Part shown: positions 26,830 through 33,667 of the stretch, piece by piece
Layout: every line of letters begins with the position of its first letter
Numbering within the stretch: the first letter of the stretch is position 1
Source: CAG-877 sp045125935
Lineage (GTDB): Bacteria; Bacillota_I; Bacilli_A; RF39; UBA660
Assembly: GCA_045125935.1 (NCBI GenBank)
Contig: JBGVNW010000016.1
Location: 1 to 43,356 of the forward strand
Reading direction: 5' to 3'
Length of the DNA stretch: 43,356 nucleotides
Position numbers and translations under genes: made by a program
Notes under the pieces: model-generated
What the model was told of the DNA's origin: nothing
Seen by the model: only the letters and a program-made list of their open reading frames with translations
The model's database searches: none

Positions 26830-27099
26830 CTAACTAGAAGTTGGAGTTGTCGTAGGAGTCTCCTCTTCAGCGTCCTTTTCAGCATCCTTTTTAGCATTTG
26901 CAATTGACGTTCTAGCAGTAGATTCACTGGAAAGAAAAGTGTCAACTGCTTGTTGTGCGTTTTCAAAAACTTTTTGAACCTCAACAGTTATATCATCTAA
27001 ATTTTTATTACCTACAACAATACAGTCCGAAAAATTAGATAATGTCGATTGAGGATTAATACCATATACTAAATCATATTGTTCATCATTTAATGCCAT
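26830..27099 (-). CDS. Small cassette protein S1 (89 aa)
   Basis: This is the shortest member of a three-copy paralog family (others at 28477 and 32196). The shared core is P-(K/Q/x)-S-x-L-S-x-(F/Y) followed by about 35 helical residues: INPQSTLSNFSDCIVVGNKN here. It ends in an Asp/Glu-rich then Thr/Pro/Ser-rich tail instead of the Lys/Ala helix and Trp/Cys end of its paralogs. The ATG overlaps the stop of the large protein gene (TAATG at 27099), so synthesis is coupled. No signal peptide. Function unknown; probably a partner of the adjacent large membrane protein. Confidence 0.72.
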   Translation of the reverse strand: MALNDEQYDLVYGINPQSTLSNFSDCIVVGNKNLDDITVEVQKVFENAQQAVDTFLSSESTARTSIANAKKDAEKDAEEETPTTTPTSS

Positions 27100-28331
27100 T
27101 AATTATCACCACCCACACCTATTCCAAATAATTTCTTTTTCATATCTAACATACTTAAATTAGTTTGAGTATTAGCTTTCGTAAAAGATGTATCAGCAAA
27201 TAAATCACGTTGAGAAGATTCATTATCATTATCATCTTCTCCATCGTCATCTTCGCCTTCATGCTTAGCGTCATAATATATTTTACCACCTAAAGCAACA
27301 GCTGCTGCAGCTGCTAAACCAACAGCACTTAACACACTTGACGATTTAGTTTCTGTAATGTTGCCAGTAGCTGGAGACGGAACTGCAAAAGCAGAATAGC
27401 CAGATTCACTAACAGAAGATGTCAAATCAGAACCATCACTTATTTCTTCAGTTAAGCTATCTTTATCTTCAATAATAGATGGTGTTACATATGATCCAGT
27501 TCCTATACTATCTGAGCCACTAGAAGAAATAACAATTTCCTCATCAGTAGAATTGAGATCACCAGAACTATAATCACCAATAATATCACTCGAAGTATCA
27601 ATAGCTTCTTCATTAGCATCCATATCAAGTATATCATCTGTCACACTATCTGAGTCTTCAAGAACATCTCCACCAGGATCTCCATCACCACCAAGAGATG
27701 ATGGATTGCTACCATATCCAATAAAATCATTTAAATATTTAAGAACACTAGCCGAAGTATTCCAACCACCTTCACCATATTGACGTATTGCATCTGCAAT
27801 ATTATAAACTTGTTCTGCAGCCGCAACAACTTCATCTTTAGCAGTATCAATCGCCTTAATTGCATTACTTTTATCTTTATCAAAATCACTGGGAACAGAA
27901 ACAGTAATTGGTTCTGCAGCATAATCAGAAACATTTTTATATACGTCATTTACTTCTTCTGCCATCTCATCCAACTGATTCCAAACATCACTTTTTAAAT
28001 AAGAACAAACAAAATCCACAGAATCAGGCTTTACACTCAATTCATGTCCCCTATAATTAGAATATGTCAAAGAAAGTGGCATTTCACCTTCAGAACTTGT
28101 CATTTCAAAAATTTTATCATCATTATCTGAATAAACAGTATCACCCGATGCCAAAAACATTTCATTTGAGCTACAATAAGGACAAGAACCATAAGACGCT
28201 TGATACAACCTTCCACATCCACCACACGTAACGGCACCTTCTTCGCCGGTGATTGAAAAACCACACACAGGACAATATTTTGCATTATCATCCAATCCAG
28301 AAGCAAAACAACTCGAACAAGTTATACTCAT
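27099..28331 (-). CDS. Large cassette membrane protein L1 with N-terminal double zinc ribbon
   Basis: In this 410-aa protein, residues 1-60 hold two zinc ribbons (CSSC/CPVC and CGGC/CPYC). Then comes a helical domain (about 95-200, ending in ADAIRQYGEGGWN, which aligns with AIADYQDGNW of L3). A long Gly/Ser/Asp/Glu linker contains TDEEIV. One Ala-rich membrane segment near 335-352 is followed by GGKIYYDAKHEGED, an acidic stretch and a C-terminal LDMKKKLF motif. Paralogs L2-L4 share the linker motif, membrane segment and tail but lack the zinc ribbons. The start has AAGGGGAG 8 nt upstream, with its own upstream region of 145 nt. Export is not obvious. Confidence 0.75.
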   Translation of the reverse strand: MSITCSSCFASGLDDNAKYCPVCGFSITGEEGAVTCGGCGRLYQASYGSCPYCSSNEMFLASGDTVYSDNDDKIFEMTSSEGEMPLSLTYSNYRGHELSVKPDSVDFVCSYLKSDVWNQLDEMAEEVNDVYKNVSDYAAEPITVSVPSDFDKDKSNAIKAIDTAKDEVVAAAEQVYNIADAIRQYGEGGWNTSASVLKYLNDFIGYGSNPSSLGGDGDPGGDVLEDSDSVTDDILDMDANEEAIDTSSDIIGDYSSGDLNSTDEEIVISSSGSDSIGTGSYVTPSIIEDKDSLTEEISDGSDLTSSVSESGYSAFAVPSPATGNITETKSSSVLSAVGLAAAAAVALGGKIYYDAKHEGEDDDGEDDNDNESSQRDLFADTSFTKANTQTNLSMLDMKKKLFGIGVGGDN

Positions 28332-28476
28332 ATATTCACTCCCCTTTTACTATTATGAATGCATATTATTCAATTATTATATACAGTAATATAATACCAT
28401 AAAAAAAAAACAAAAAAAAGAATTAAATAAATTTTATTCAATTTCTTAACAACATCAATAATTACTTAGTAGGTTT
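28332..28476 (-). promoter_or_regulatory. Intercassette region with terminator and promoter
   Basis: From the upstream side, an AT-rich hairpin (AAGAAATTGAATAAA against TTTATTTAATTCTT, about 28408-28447) followed by eight T would end the S2 transcript. TATAAT-like boxes then occur before the L1 ribosome site, giving L1/S1 an independent start. Confidence 0.45.
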
Positions 28477-28950
28477 TCAACAATTTTCTTCCCATGTTTC
28501 AGCATAAGCCTTCTCTTTAGCTGCCTTAGTAGCTTCTGTATCAAGAACACATGCCTTAGTTGTTTTACCATTAACCGTTTTTATCTTTATTGTATAAATA
28601 TCCGGTTCATTTTTATAAGCTTCCTCTGCTAATTGCTTTGCTTTAGCATCTTTCGCAATAGCTTCTTCTATAGCCTTCTTTGCTTTCTGTGCAATTTCAA
28701 CATAGTCATTCATTTCAGATATAACCTTATTAACAACTGCTTCAAAAACAACAGGAATATCTTCAAAGGTATTTTGTGTTCCAACTTTAAAAGTATCATC
28801 ATAAAAATTAGAAAGCATACTTTTTGGATCTAGATCAAAATCAACTAATGTTTTAAATTTAGATTTTCCTTCTACACTAGTTATCCAATCTTTCCCATCA
28901 ACATAAGGACCAGAAGATAAAAGTGTTGTCACATCACTATAAACAGACAT
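28477..28950 (-). CDS. Small cassette protein S2 (157 aa)
   Basis: This is a paralog of the protein at 32196. LDPKSMLSNFYDDTFKVG aligns with LQPKSTLSEYYQTAFIMG, and EYVEIAKNAKMAIEEAIAKD there aligns with DYVEIAQKAKKAIEEAIAKD here. Both end in a Trp/Cys region: TWEENC here against TWKSNCWKYEG there. The stop is TGA exactly where the paralog has TGG, and the next codons (KPTK, then TAA) continue in register. A Trp-to-stop change or read-through is therefore possible. The ATG overlaps the stop of the broken large gene (TAATG). Soluble, Lys/Ala-rich coiled-coil character. Confidence 0.75.
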   Translation of the reverse strand: MSVYSDVTTLLSSGPYVDGKDWITSVEGKSKFKTLVDFDLDPKSMLSNFYDDTFKVGTQNTFEDIPVVFEAVVNKVISEMNDYVEIAQKAKKAIEEAIAKDAKAKQLAEEAYKNEPDIYTIKIKTVNGKTTKACVLDTEATKAAKEKAYAETWEENC

Positions 28951-29864
28951 TAAATAACAACCTCCCCTGTTTCAAGCAATCCATGTTTCAATGCAACAGC
29001 ACTACCAGAAATAAATTCCAAATTAACACTTGAACCACTTTTCTTATTTAAACTCAAAACATCTTCATCTAATTTTTCATCATCATCGTCTTCATCATCT
29101 TGTTTTTTATCATAAAAAATTTTACCACCAATACCAGCAACTGCAATTGCCGCAATAGCAGCAGTATCAAACACACAAGATTTAGAAAGTTTTTCAATCA
29201 AACTAACCATAGGTGAAGGAACATTAACAAAATTTCCTACTAAAGAATCACCAAAATCATTTAAAAGAGACTCTTGTTCTGCAACAGACAAAGTTCCAGT
29301 CTCTAAAACAGAACCAACCCCCTAGAGCAGCCGCAGCCGTAACTGAAGGAACCATAAGCTCCTCATCTACACCTTGACTCTTATAACCATCTGTTCCGGA
29401 TTTATTAATATCTGATTCATCAATACTTAATTCTTCATTTTTAATTGTAGGATCAGTAACAATAGTATTGGCACTACCATCTCCACTTCCACCATCATTT
29501 CCAGGACTACCATTCTTTTTTCTTAAATAACTATCCAAAACAGCCTTACTTTCTTCTGTAAATACACCATCTTCATTACAATAATCAATGATAGCATTAA
29601 TAACACTAGAAAAAGTAGAAATAGCCGCATCATATGAATCTGTTATAGAAATATCAATTCCAGCTTTAAGATTAGAATATCTAGGATTAGGTATCAAAGA
29701 TGCATACCTTTCAGGAACATTATTGAAATATTGATCATCTTGAGCAATAAGAACACCATGCTCCAAAGCATCATTTTTTGCTCTACCCAAAGCATTAGTT
29801 GCATTTATCGTCTGATACGGACATAATATATTACATTACCATTATAACTAATATTATATGCCAT
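28950..29864 (-). pseudogene. Large cassette membrane protein L2, broken by two frameshifts
   Basis: Joining three frames gives a 304-aa relative of L4 (32693): YFNNVPERYASLIPNPRY aligns with YFDDVPERYKALIPEVRY, and IDYCNEDGVFTEE with VDYCDGDGVVSEE. The Ala-rich membrane segment is followed by GGKIFYDKKQDDEDDDD and the ALKHGLL tail. Frame 1 runs from the ATG at 29864 (GGGTGG upstream) to about 29822, where one base seems missing. Frame 2 runs to a run of five C at 29318-29322, where one base is in excess. Frame 3 ends at 28950. The two shifts compensate, and the total of 915 nt is divisible by three. This could be decay, phase variation or sequencing error. Confidence 0.8.
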
Positions 29865-29883
29865 ATAACCACCCATTAACATT

Positions 29884-29889
29884 ATCATA
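29884..29889 (-). promoter_or_regulatory. Putative -10 box for the L2/S2 cassette
   Basis: TATGAT within GTATATGATAATG on the - strand lies about 20 nt before the L2 start at 29864 and downstream of the terminator at 29924-29963. It fits the TATGAT-type -10 seen elsewhere in the window. Confidence 0.4.
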
Positions 29890-29923
29890 TACAATTAAAT
29901 ATTAACACAAATAAAATTAAAAC

Positions 29924-29963
29924 AAACGAAAAAGTTAAATGTATATTACAACACTTAACTTTT
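29924..29963 (-). terminator. Terminator after the 380-aa cassette protein
   Basis: AAAAGTTAAGTGT pairs with ACATTTAACTTTT with one mismatch on the - strand, followed by T-rich sequence. It starts 7 nt beyond the stop at 29970. Confidence 0.65.
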
Positions 29964-29969
29964 AACAAT

Positions 29970-31112
29970 CTAACTATTTCTTAACCACATCGCATCATTT
30001 GCAGCAGATGTATTACCATTTTCAGCAGCTTCTTGTAATGCTCTTTGCCTTAATATTTCAGCCTTTCTTGCAGATACACTAGAATACTCTTCGGCAACAG
30101 AAGTTAAAAAAGCATCTACTTCAGTTTTAGCAGCTGAATAGCTTTCCTTTAAAGGCGATAGTGCAGCAGAAATATTTAAACCACCAACACTAAAAAGATC
30201 ATCAAATTCATTCAGAATAGTATCAAAATCTTGTTCAAAATCAGCCCACGCGGTTCCAATTGTTCCAGTTTCACTTGTCATTGCATCAATTGAAGAACTA
30301 AATCTATCATCAAGGATACCAAATACATCATAATTTTCCACAGCATCATAAAATTCAGCATATGTACTACAATTATCTAGAACATATGAAGCACCAAAAA
30401 CATCTGCCATTTCAAAATATTTTGCAAAATCACTAGGAGATTCACCAACCTCATCAGTTATAACACCATCAGAATTTATTACATATACAGAAGTACCAGC
30501 AGTTGCACTTGCATTTGGTCCCCTTAATAAAGAAGACGGATCCACATTACTATAAGGATTTGAATTAGAATAACTTTCAGATACAGCATCCAAATCAAGA
30601 CCATTAGTAGAATAAAAATTTTGCATTGTACCGCTATTTACTTCAAAACCTTCTCCATTACCATTTACAATTTTACCTTCTGGAGTAAAATTAACTCCAT
30701 AAGTCGAATCAACATGTAAAGAATAACCACTAGTGCTAGGATCATCAGTATATACAGTTACCATTTCTGTATCAGCATTATATACTGAAGCTTCACCAGT
30801 TTTAGGATTTAATATAGTAGTTGTATTTGCACTTTTATCAACATAAACTAAACCACCAGAAGAATTTGTAGTATAATATTCACTATTTTCCGACAAGATA
30901 CCATTTTCTCTATTATCCGTAACAAAATTAATTTCATGACCAGAACTACCTTCACTAGCAGCATTAGCTGTATTTACTGTTGGAGCAGTTCCATTAGGAG
31001 CCAAAACAGTAACAGGCATTTGAACACCAGGAACACTAGGAGCAACAGTAGAAGAAACATCTTCCGCTGTTGGAGTTGGTGCAAAACCATCAGTGCCAGG
31101 AACATGAGCCAT
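29970..31112 (-). CDS. Hypothetical 380-aa cassette protein (beta-rich N-half, helical C-half)
   Basis: It occupies the place of a small S protein behind L3, starting at the L3 stop (TAATG). Residues 1-65 are Pro/Thr/Val/Ala-rich. Residues 65-215 are Asn/Ser/Thr-rich with several short Gly-turn segments (GGLVYVDKSANTTTILNPKT) that look like beta-repeat strands. Residues 225-380 are helical and contain GTAWADFEQDF, a Trp-x-x-Phe pattern recalling WXG-type helical hairpins, although the exact WXG motif is missing. No signal peptide or membrane helix. I do not recognise the family. It may be a secreted or displayed payload of the L3 cassette. Confidence 0.7.
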   Translation of the reverse strand: MAHVPGTDGFAPTPTAEDVSSTVAPSVPGVQMPVTVLAPNGTAPTVNTANAASEGSSGHEINFVTDNRENGILSENSEYYTTNSSGGLVYVDKSANTTTILNPKTGEASVYNADTEMVTVYTDDPSTSGYSLHVDSTYGVNFTPEGKIVNGNGEGFEVNSGTMQNFYSTNGLDLDAVSESYSNSNPYSNVDPSSLLRGPNASATAGTSVYVINSDGVITDEVGESPSDFAKYFEMADVFGASYVLDNCSTYAEFYDAVENYDVFGILDDRFSSSIDAMTSETGTIGTAWADFEQDFDTILNEFDDLFSVGGLNISAALSPLKESYSAAKTEVDAFLTSVAEEYSSVSARKAEILRQRALQEAAENGNTSAANDAMWLRNS

Positions 31113-32068
31113 TATTCATCACCATCCATTTCATTTAATAATTCATTTTTAAAATCAACAGAATTTAATCCAGACATAAAACCACTATTTACATCAGAAC
31201 CACTTTCTTCAGATATTTTAGAGATATCTTCATCAAATTCTTCTTCAGAATCTTCATCAGTATCATGTTTTTTATCATAAAAAACCTTTCCACCGATTGC
31301 TGCAGCTGCTGCAGCAGCAATTCCAGCTGCACCTAAAACACTAGCGCCTTTAATGCCATCTACTTCTCCAGTACTTCCAATCATAGACGGAATTGATAAA
31401 GTACCTCCATTGCCAAATAAAGATGTTCCCAAAGATGAGTTACTATCAATTTCATCTTCAGCAATAGTTAATTCTTCATCCTCTCCTGTAAAAGGAACAA
31501 CAGCTTCTGCATTATATTCACCTGCTACACCATCAACTTGTCCCAAAACAATTTCTTCATCATTAGTAGTTGTCGTATCCTCTAAAGGAACTGTACTTTC
31601 AATGTTTTCAATAATTTCTTCATTTGATTCAAGAGTATCATCAGATTCAGCAGATGGTCCTCCACCACCACCAGAATCACCACCTGAGCCTCCATTTGAA
31701 GCACCACCTTCGGGATTCTTTCCATTTTCTGATAAAAATCTGTCAATATATTCTTTATTTGCAGGATCAGACCAATTACCATCTTGATAATCCGCAATAG
31801 CATTGATAATTACTTCAATATTTTTAAAAACCTCATCAGAATCTTGAGAAACTCGCGATGAAATAGTTCCAAGACAACTTGAATCTAATGCTACAGGCAC
31901 AGAAGGATCTGCCGCAGCATAACTTACTAAATCATCATATTTACCTTGCGCAGCATCAATAACAGTAGCTAATTGGTCAGCCAATTTTGAAAAACCACTT
32001 TTTAAACTAGCAAGTCTACTGGCATCACAATTAGCACTTAACATATATCCATTATAAGATTTACCCAT
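31112..32068 (-). CDS. Large cassette membrane protein L3 (318 aa)
   Basis: It has an N-terminal helical domain (residues 1-115, ending IINAIADYQDGNW), a Gly/Ser-rich linker (GGSGGDSGGGGG near 125-137) and an acidic stretch with NDEEIVLGQVDGVAG. One Ala-rich membrane segment (about 243-262) is followed by GGKVFYDKKHD and an acidic run, then a tail with DVNSGFMSGLNSVDFKNELL. Relatives L1, L2 and L4 share the last half. Basic residues directly after the membrane segment suggest a cytoplasmic C-tail and an external N-domain, although no signal peptide is present. The start has GAGGTG 11 nt upstream and a 127-nt upstream gap likely holding its promoter. Confidence 0.78.
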   Translation of the reverse strand: MGKSYNGYMLSANCDASRLASLKSGFSKLADQLATVIDAAQGKYDDLVSYAAADPSVPVALDSSCLGTISSRVSQDSDEVFKNIEVIINAIADYQDGNWSDPANKEYIDRFLSENGKNPEGGASNGGSGGDSGGGGGPSAESDDTLESNEEIIENIESTVPLEDTTTTNDEEIVLGQVDGVAGEYNAEAVVPFTGEDEELTIAEDEIDSNSSLGTSLFGNGGTLSIPSMIGSTGEVDGIKGASVLGAAGIAAAAAAAIGGKVFYDKKHDTDEDSEEEFDEDISKISEESGSDVNSGFMSGLNSVDFKNELLNEMDGDE

Positions 32069-32195
32069 ATTATATAATCACCTCAATTTTTATTGTATAC
32101 TCTATAATCAAATCTTAACATATTGAAAAACAAAAAAAAAGAAAATATTCCTTTTTTTACTTAAATAGACACTTAAATTTAGATTTTTTATTTAA
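32069..32195 (-). promoter_or_regulatory. Intercassette region upstream of L3
   Basis: This 127-nt gap contains an A/T-only hairpin-like run with nine T on the - strand (end of the S4 transcript) and TATAGA/TATACAAT boxes ahead of the L3 ribosome site. I see no ORF in it. It separates the L4/S4 unit from the L3 unit. Confidence 0.4.
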
Positions 32196-32693
32196 CTAGC
32201 CTTCATATTTCCAGCAATTACTTTTCCAAGTAGCGTTATAAGCCTCTTCTCCAGCTTTTTCTTTATCACTAAAATATTCCCATTTATGATAAGTAACTTT
32301 TCCGCTTTTATCTTTTTTTGGATCATATGCTGGATATTTTTCTAAGGCAAGAGCTTGCGCCGCTAAAGCTAATTCATGAGCTTTCTTGTCCTTAGCAATA
32401 GCTTCTTCTATTGCCATTTTGGCATTCTTTGCTATTTCAACATATTCATTAATACTTTCAACAACAGCATTAATCCCATTTTCATATTCAGTAGATAAAG
32501 TTTCAAAAGCATTACTATTACCCATTATAAATGCGGTTTGATAATATTCGGAAAGTGTACTTTTAGGTTGTAAATCCTCATCACCAATACTATTAAATGC
32601 TTTATCATTCATTGCTTCAACATTACTATTAAACTTTTCATTGACAACAGGATTTTCTGCATAATTTATGTCATAAGGAGCATCTCCTAACAT
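32196..32693 (-). CDS. Small cassette protein S4 (165 aa)
   Basis: This is the longest complete member of the small paralog family. It has LQPKSTLSEYYQTAFIMG near residue 40, an INEYVEIAKNAKMAIEEAIA helix near 90, a Lys/Ala helix, then a Lys/Tyr-rich region and a terminal NCWKYEG. It is soluble, with no signal peptide. The ATG at 32693 overlaps the TGA stop of L4 (TGATG), so it is coupled. Family conservation at both the PxS-x-LS core and the Trp/Cys end suggests a defined partner fold, perhaps pairing with the N-domain of L4. Function unknown. Confidence 0.75.
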   Translation of the reverse strand: MLGDAPYDINYAENPVVNEKFNSNVEAMNDKAFNSIGDEDLQPKSTLSEYYQTAFIMGNSNAFETLSTEYENGINAVVESINEYVEIAKNAKMAIEEAIAKDKKAHELALAAQALALEKYPAYDPKKDKSGKVTYHKWEYFSDKEKAGEEAYNATWKSNCWKYEG

Positions 32694-33646
32694 CAACTCA
32701 TCACCTCTGTATCATTTAATAATGCTTTTTTTAATTCAACAAAATTTGTTCCTGATATAGAATTATTGTTAAAATCTTCATCCTGATTTAAAACATCTTC
32801 AACTACATCTGCATTAGTAGAATTTTCTTTTCTCTTATCATACATAATTTTTCCACTAAGTGCTGCCATAGCTGCGGCTGAAATACTGCTTGCTTTAAGT
32901 AATTCACTATTATCATTATCATTACTTTCACTAACTAAAGTCATAGGTAACACTGCACTATTACCAAAACCTAAATCATTACTTGCAGAAGATAAAGATG
33001 TTTCTATTCCATTAAAATCAATCCCTGATGAGATTTCTCCAACAACTTCATTACCTAAAAAAGGAATTATAACATCACCCATCTTATCAGCAATATCATC
33101 AACTTGACTCATAACTATTTCTTCATCAGAAACATCTATATCATAGTAATCCTCACCAAGACTTTCATATATCTCAGAACTGTCAACCCCTAACTCCTTG
33201 AGTTCATCTTCTAAACCATCTTCATTAAAACTATTATTTGAATCAAGACTTGGACCAGAATTTGGACCAGAATTTGGACTAGGAGTTGGACTTGGATTAT
33301 TTTTACTTAAATAAAAATTCAATACCGTACTATTTTCCTCAGAAACAACTCCGTCCCCATCACAATAATCAACAATCGCATTTTCTATCGAAGTAACACT
33401 ATTAAAAAAATTACTTCTAAGGTTACTTATCTCATCAACAATACCCTGTCTTATATCATTATAACGTACTTCTGGAATTAACGCTTTATACCGCTCTGGT
33501 ACATCATCAAAATATTTATCTTCCATCGCAACATCATAACTATACGTCAAAGCATTATTCTCAATACTAAGAACAGCTCTTCTCGCTTCAGCAGTTACAT
33601 CCGGATCATAAAAAATAACATTCCCACTATAATATTCATTATACAT
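32693..33646 (-). CDS. Large cassette membrane protein L4 (317 aa)
   Basis: The N-terminal domain (residues 1-120) contains YFDDVPERYKALIPEVRY and AIVDYCDGDGVVSEE, shared with L2. A Pro/Ser/Gly/Asn linker (NPSPTPSPNSGPNSGP) and an acidic region with VSDEEIVMSQVDDIAD follow. The Ala-rich membrane segment near 250-266 is followed by GKIMYDKRK and the tail SGTNFVELKKALL. The RBS AGGGTG is 5 nt before ATG, and the upstream helical protein gene ends 21 nt earlier. It overlaps S4. L4 and L2 are the closest pair of the four large proteins. The C-terminal half is a family hallmark. Confidence 0.78.
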   Translation of the reverse strand: MYNEYYSGNVIFYDPDVTAEARRAVLSIENNALTYSYDVAMEDKYFDDVPERYKALIPEVRYNDIRQGIVDEISNLRSNFFNSVTSIENAIVDYCDGDGVVSEENSTVLNFYLSKNNPSPTPSPNSGPNSGPSLDSNNSFNEDGLEDELKELGVDSSEIYESLGEDYYDIDVSDEEIVMSQVDDIADKMGDVIIPFLGNEVVGEISSGIDFNGIETSLSSASNDLGFGNSAVLPMTLVSESNDNDNSELLKASSISAAAMAALSGKIMYDKRKENSTNADVVEDVLNQDEDFNNNSISGTNFVELKKALLNDTEVMS

Positions 33647-33667
33647 AAAATCACCCTGTCAAAACTA

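Noticed and set aside
31353..31787. + strand open reading opposite L3 (Pro/Ser-rich)
   Set aside because: It is the antisense of a Gly/Ser/Asp-rich coding region and has no ribosome site.
27099..33646. Sortase (LPXTG) anchoring of the large cassette proteins
   Set aside because: No LPXTG-like motif precedes the hydrophobic segment, and an acidic tail of tens of residues follows it.
26830..33646. Assignment of the cassettes to type VII secretion (WXG100/LXG)
   Set aside because: No WXG motif proper, no EssC/YukB-type ATPase and no EsaA-like gene is in the window. Kept only as a possibility.
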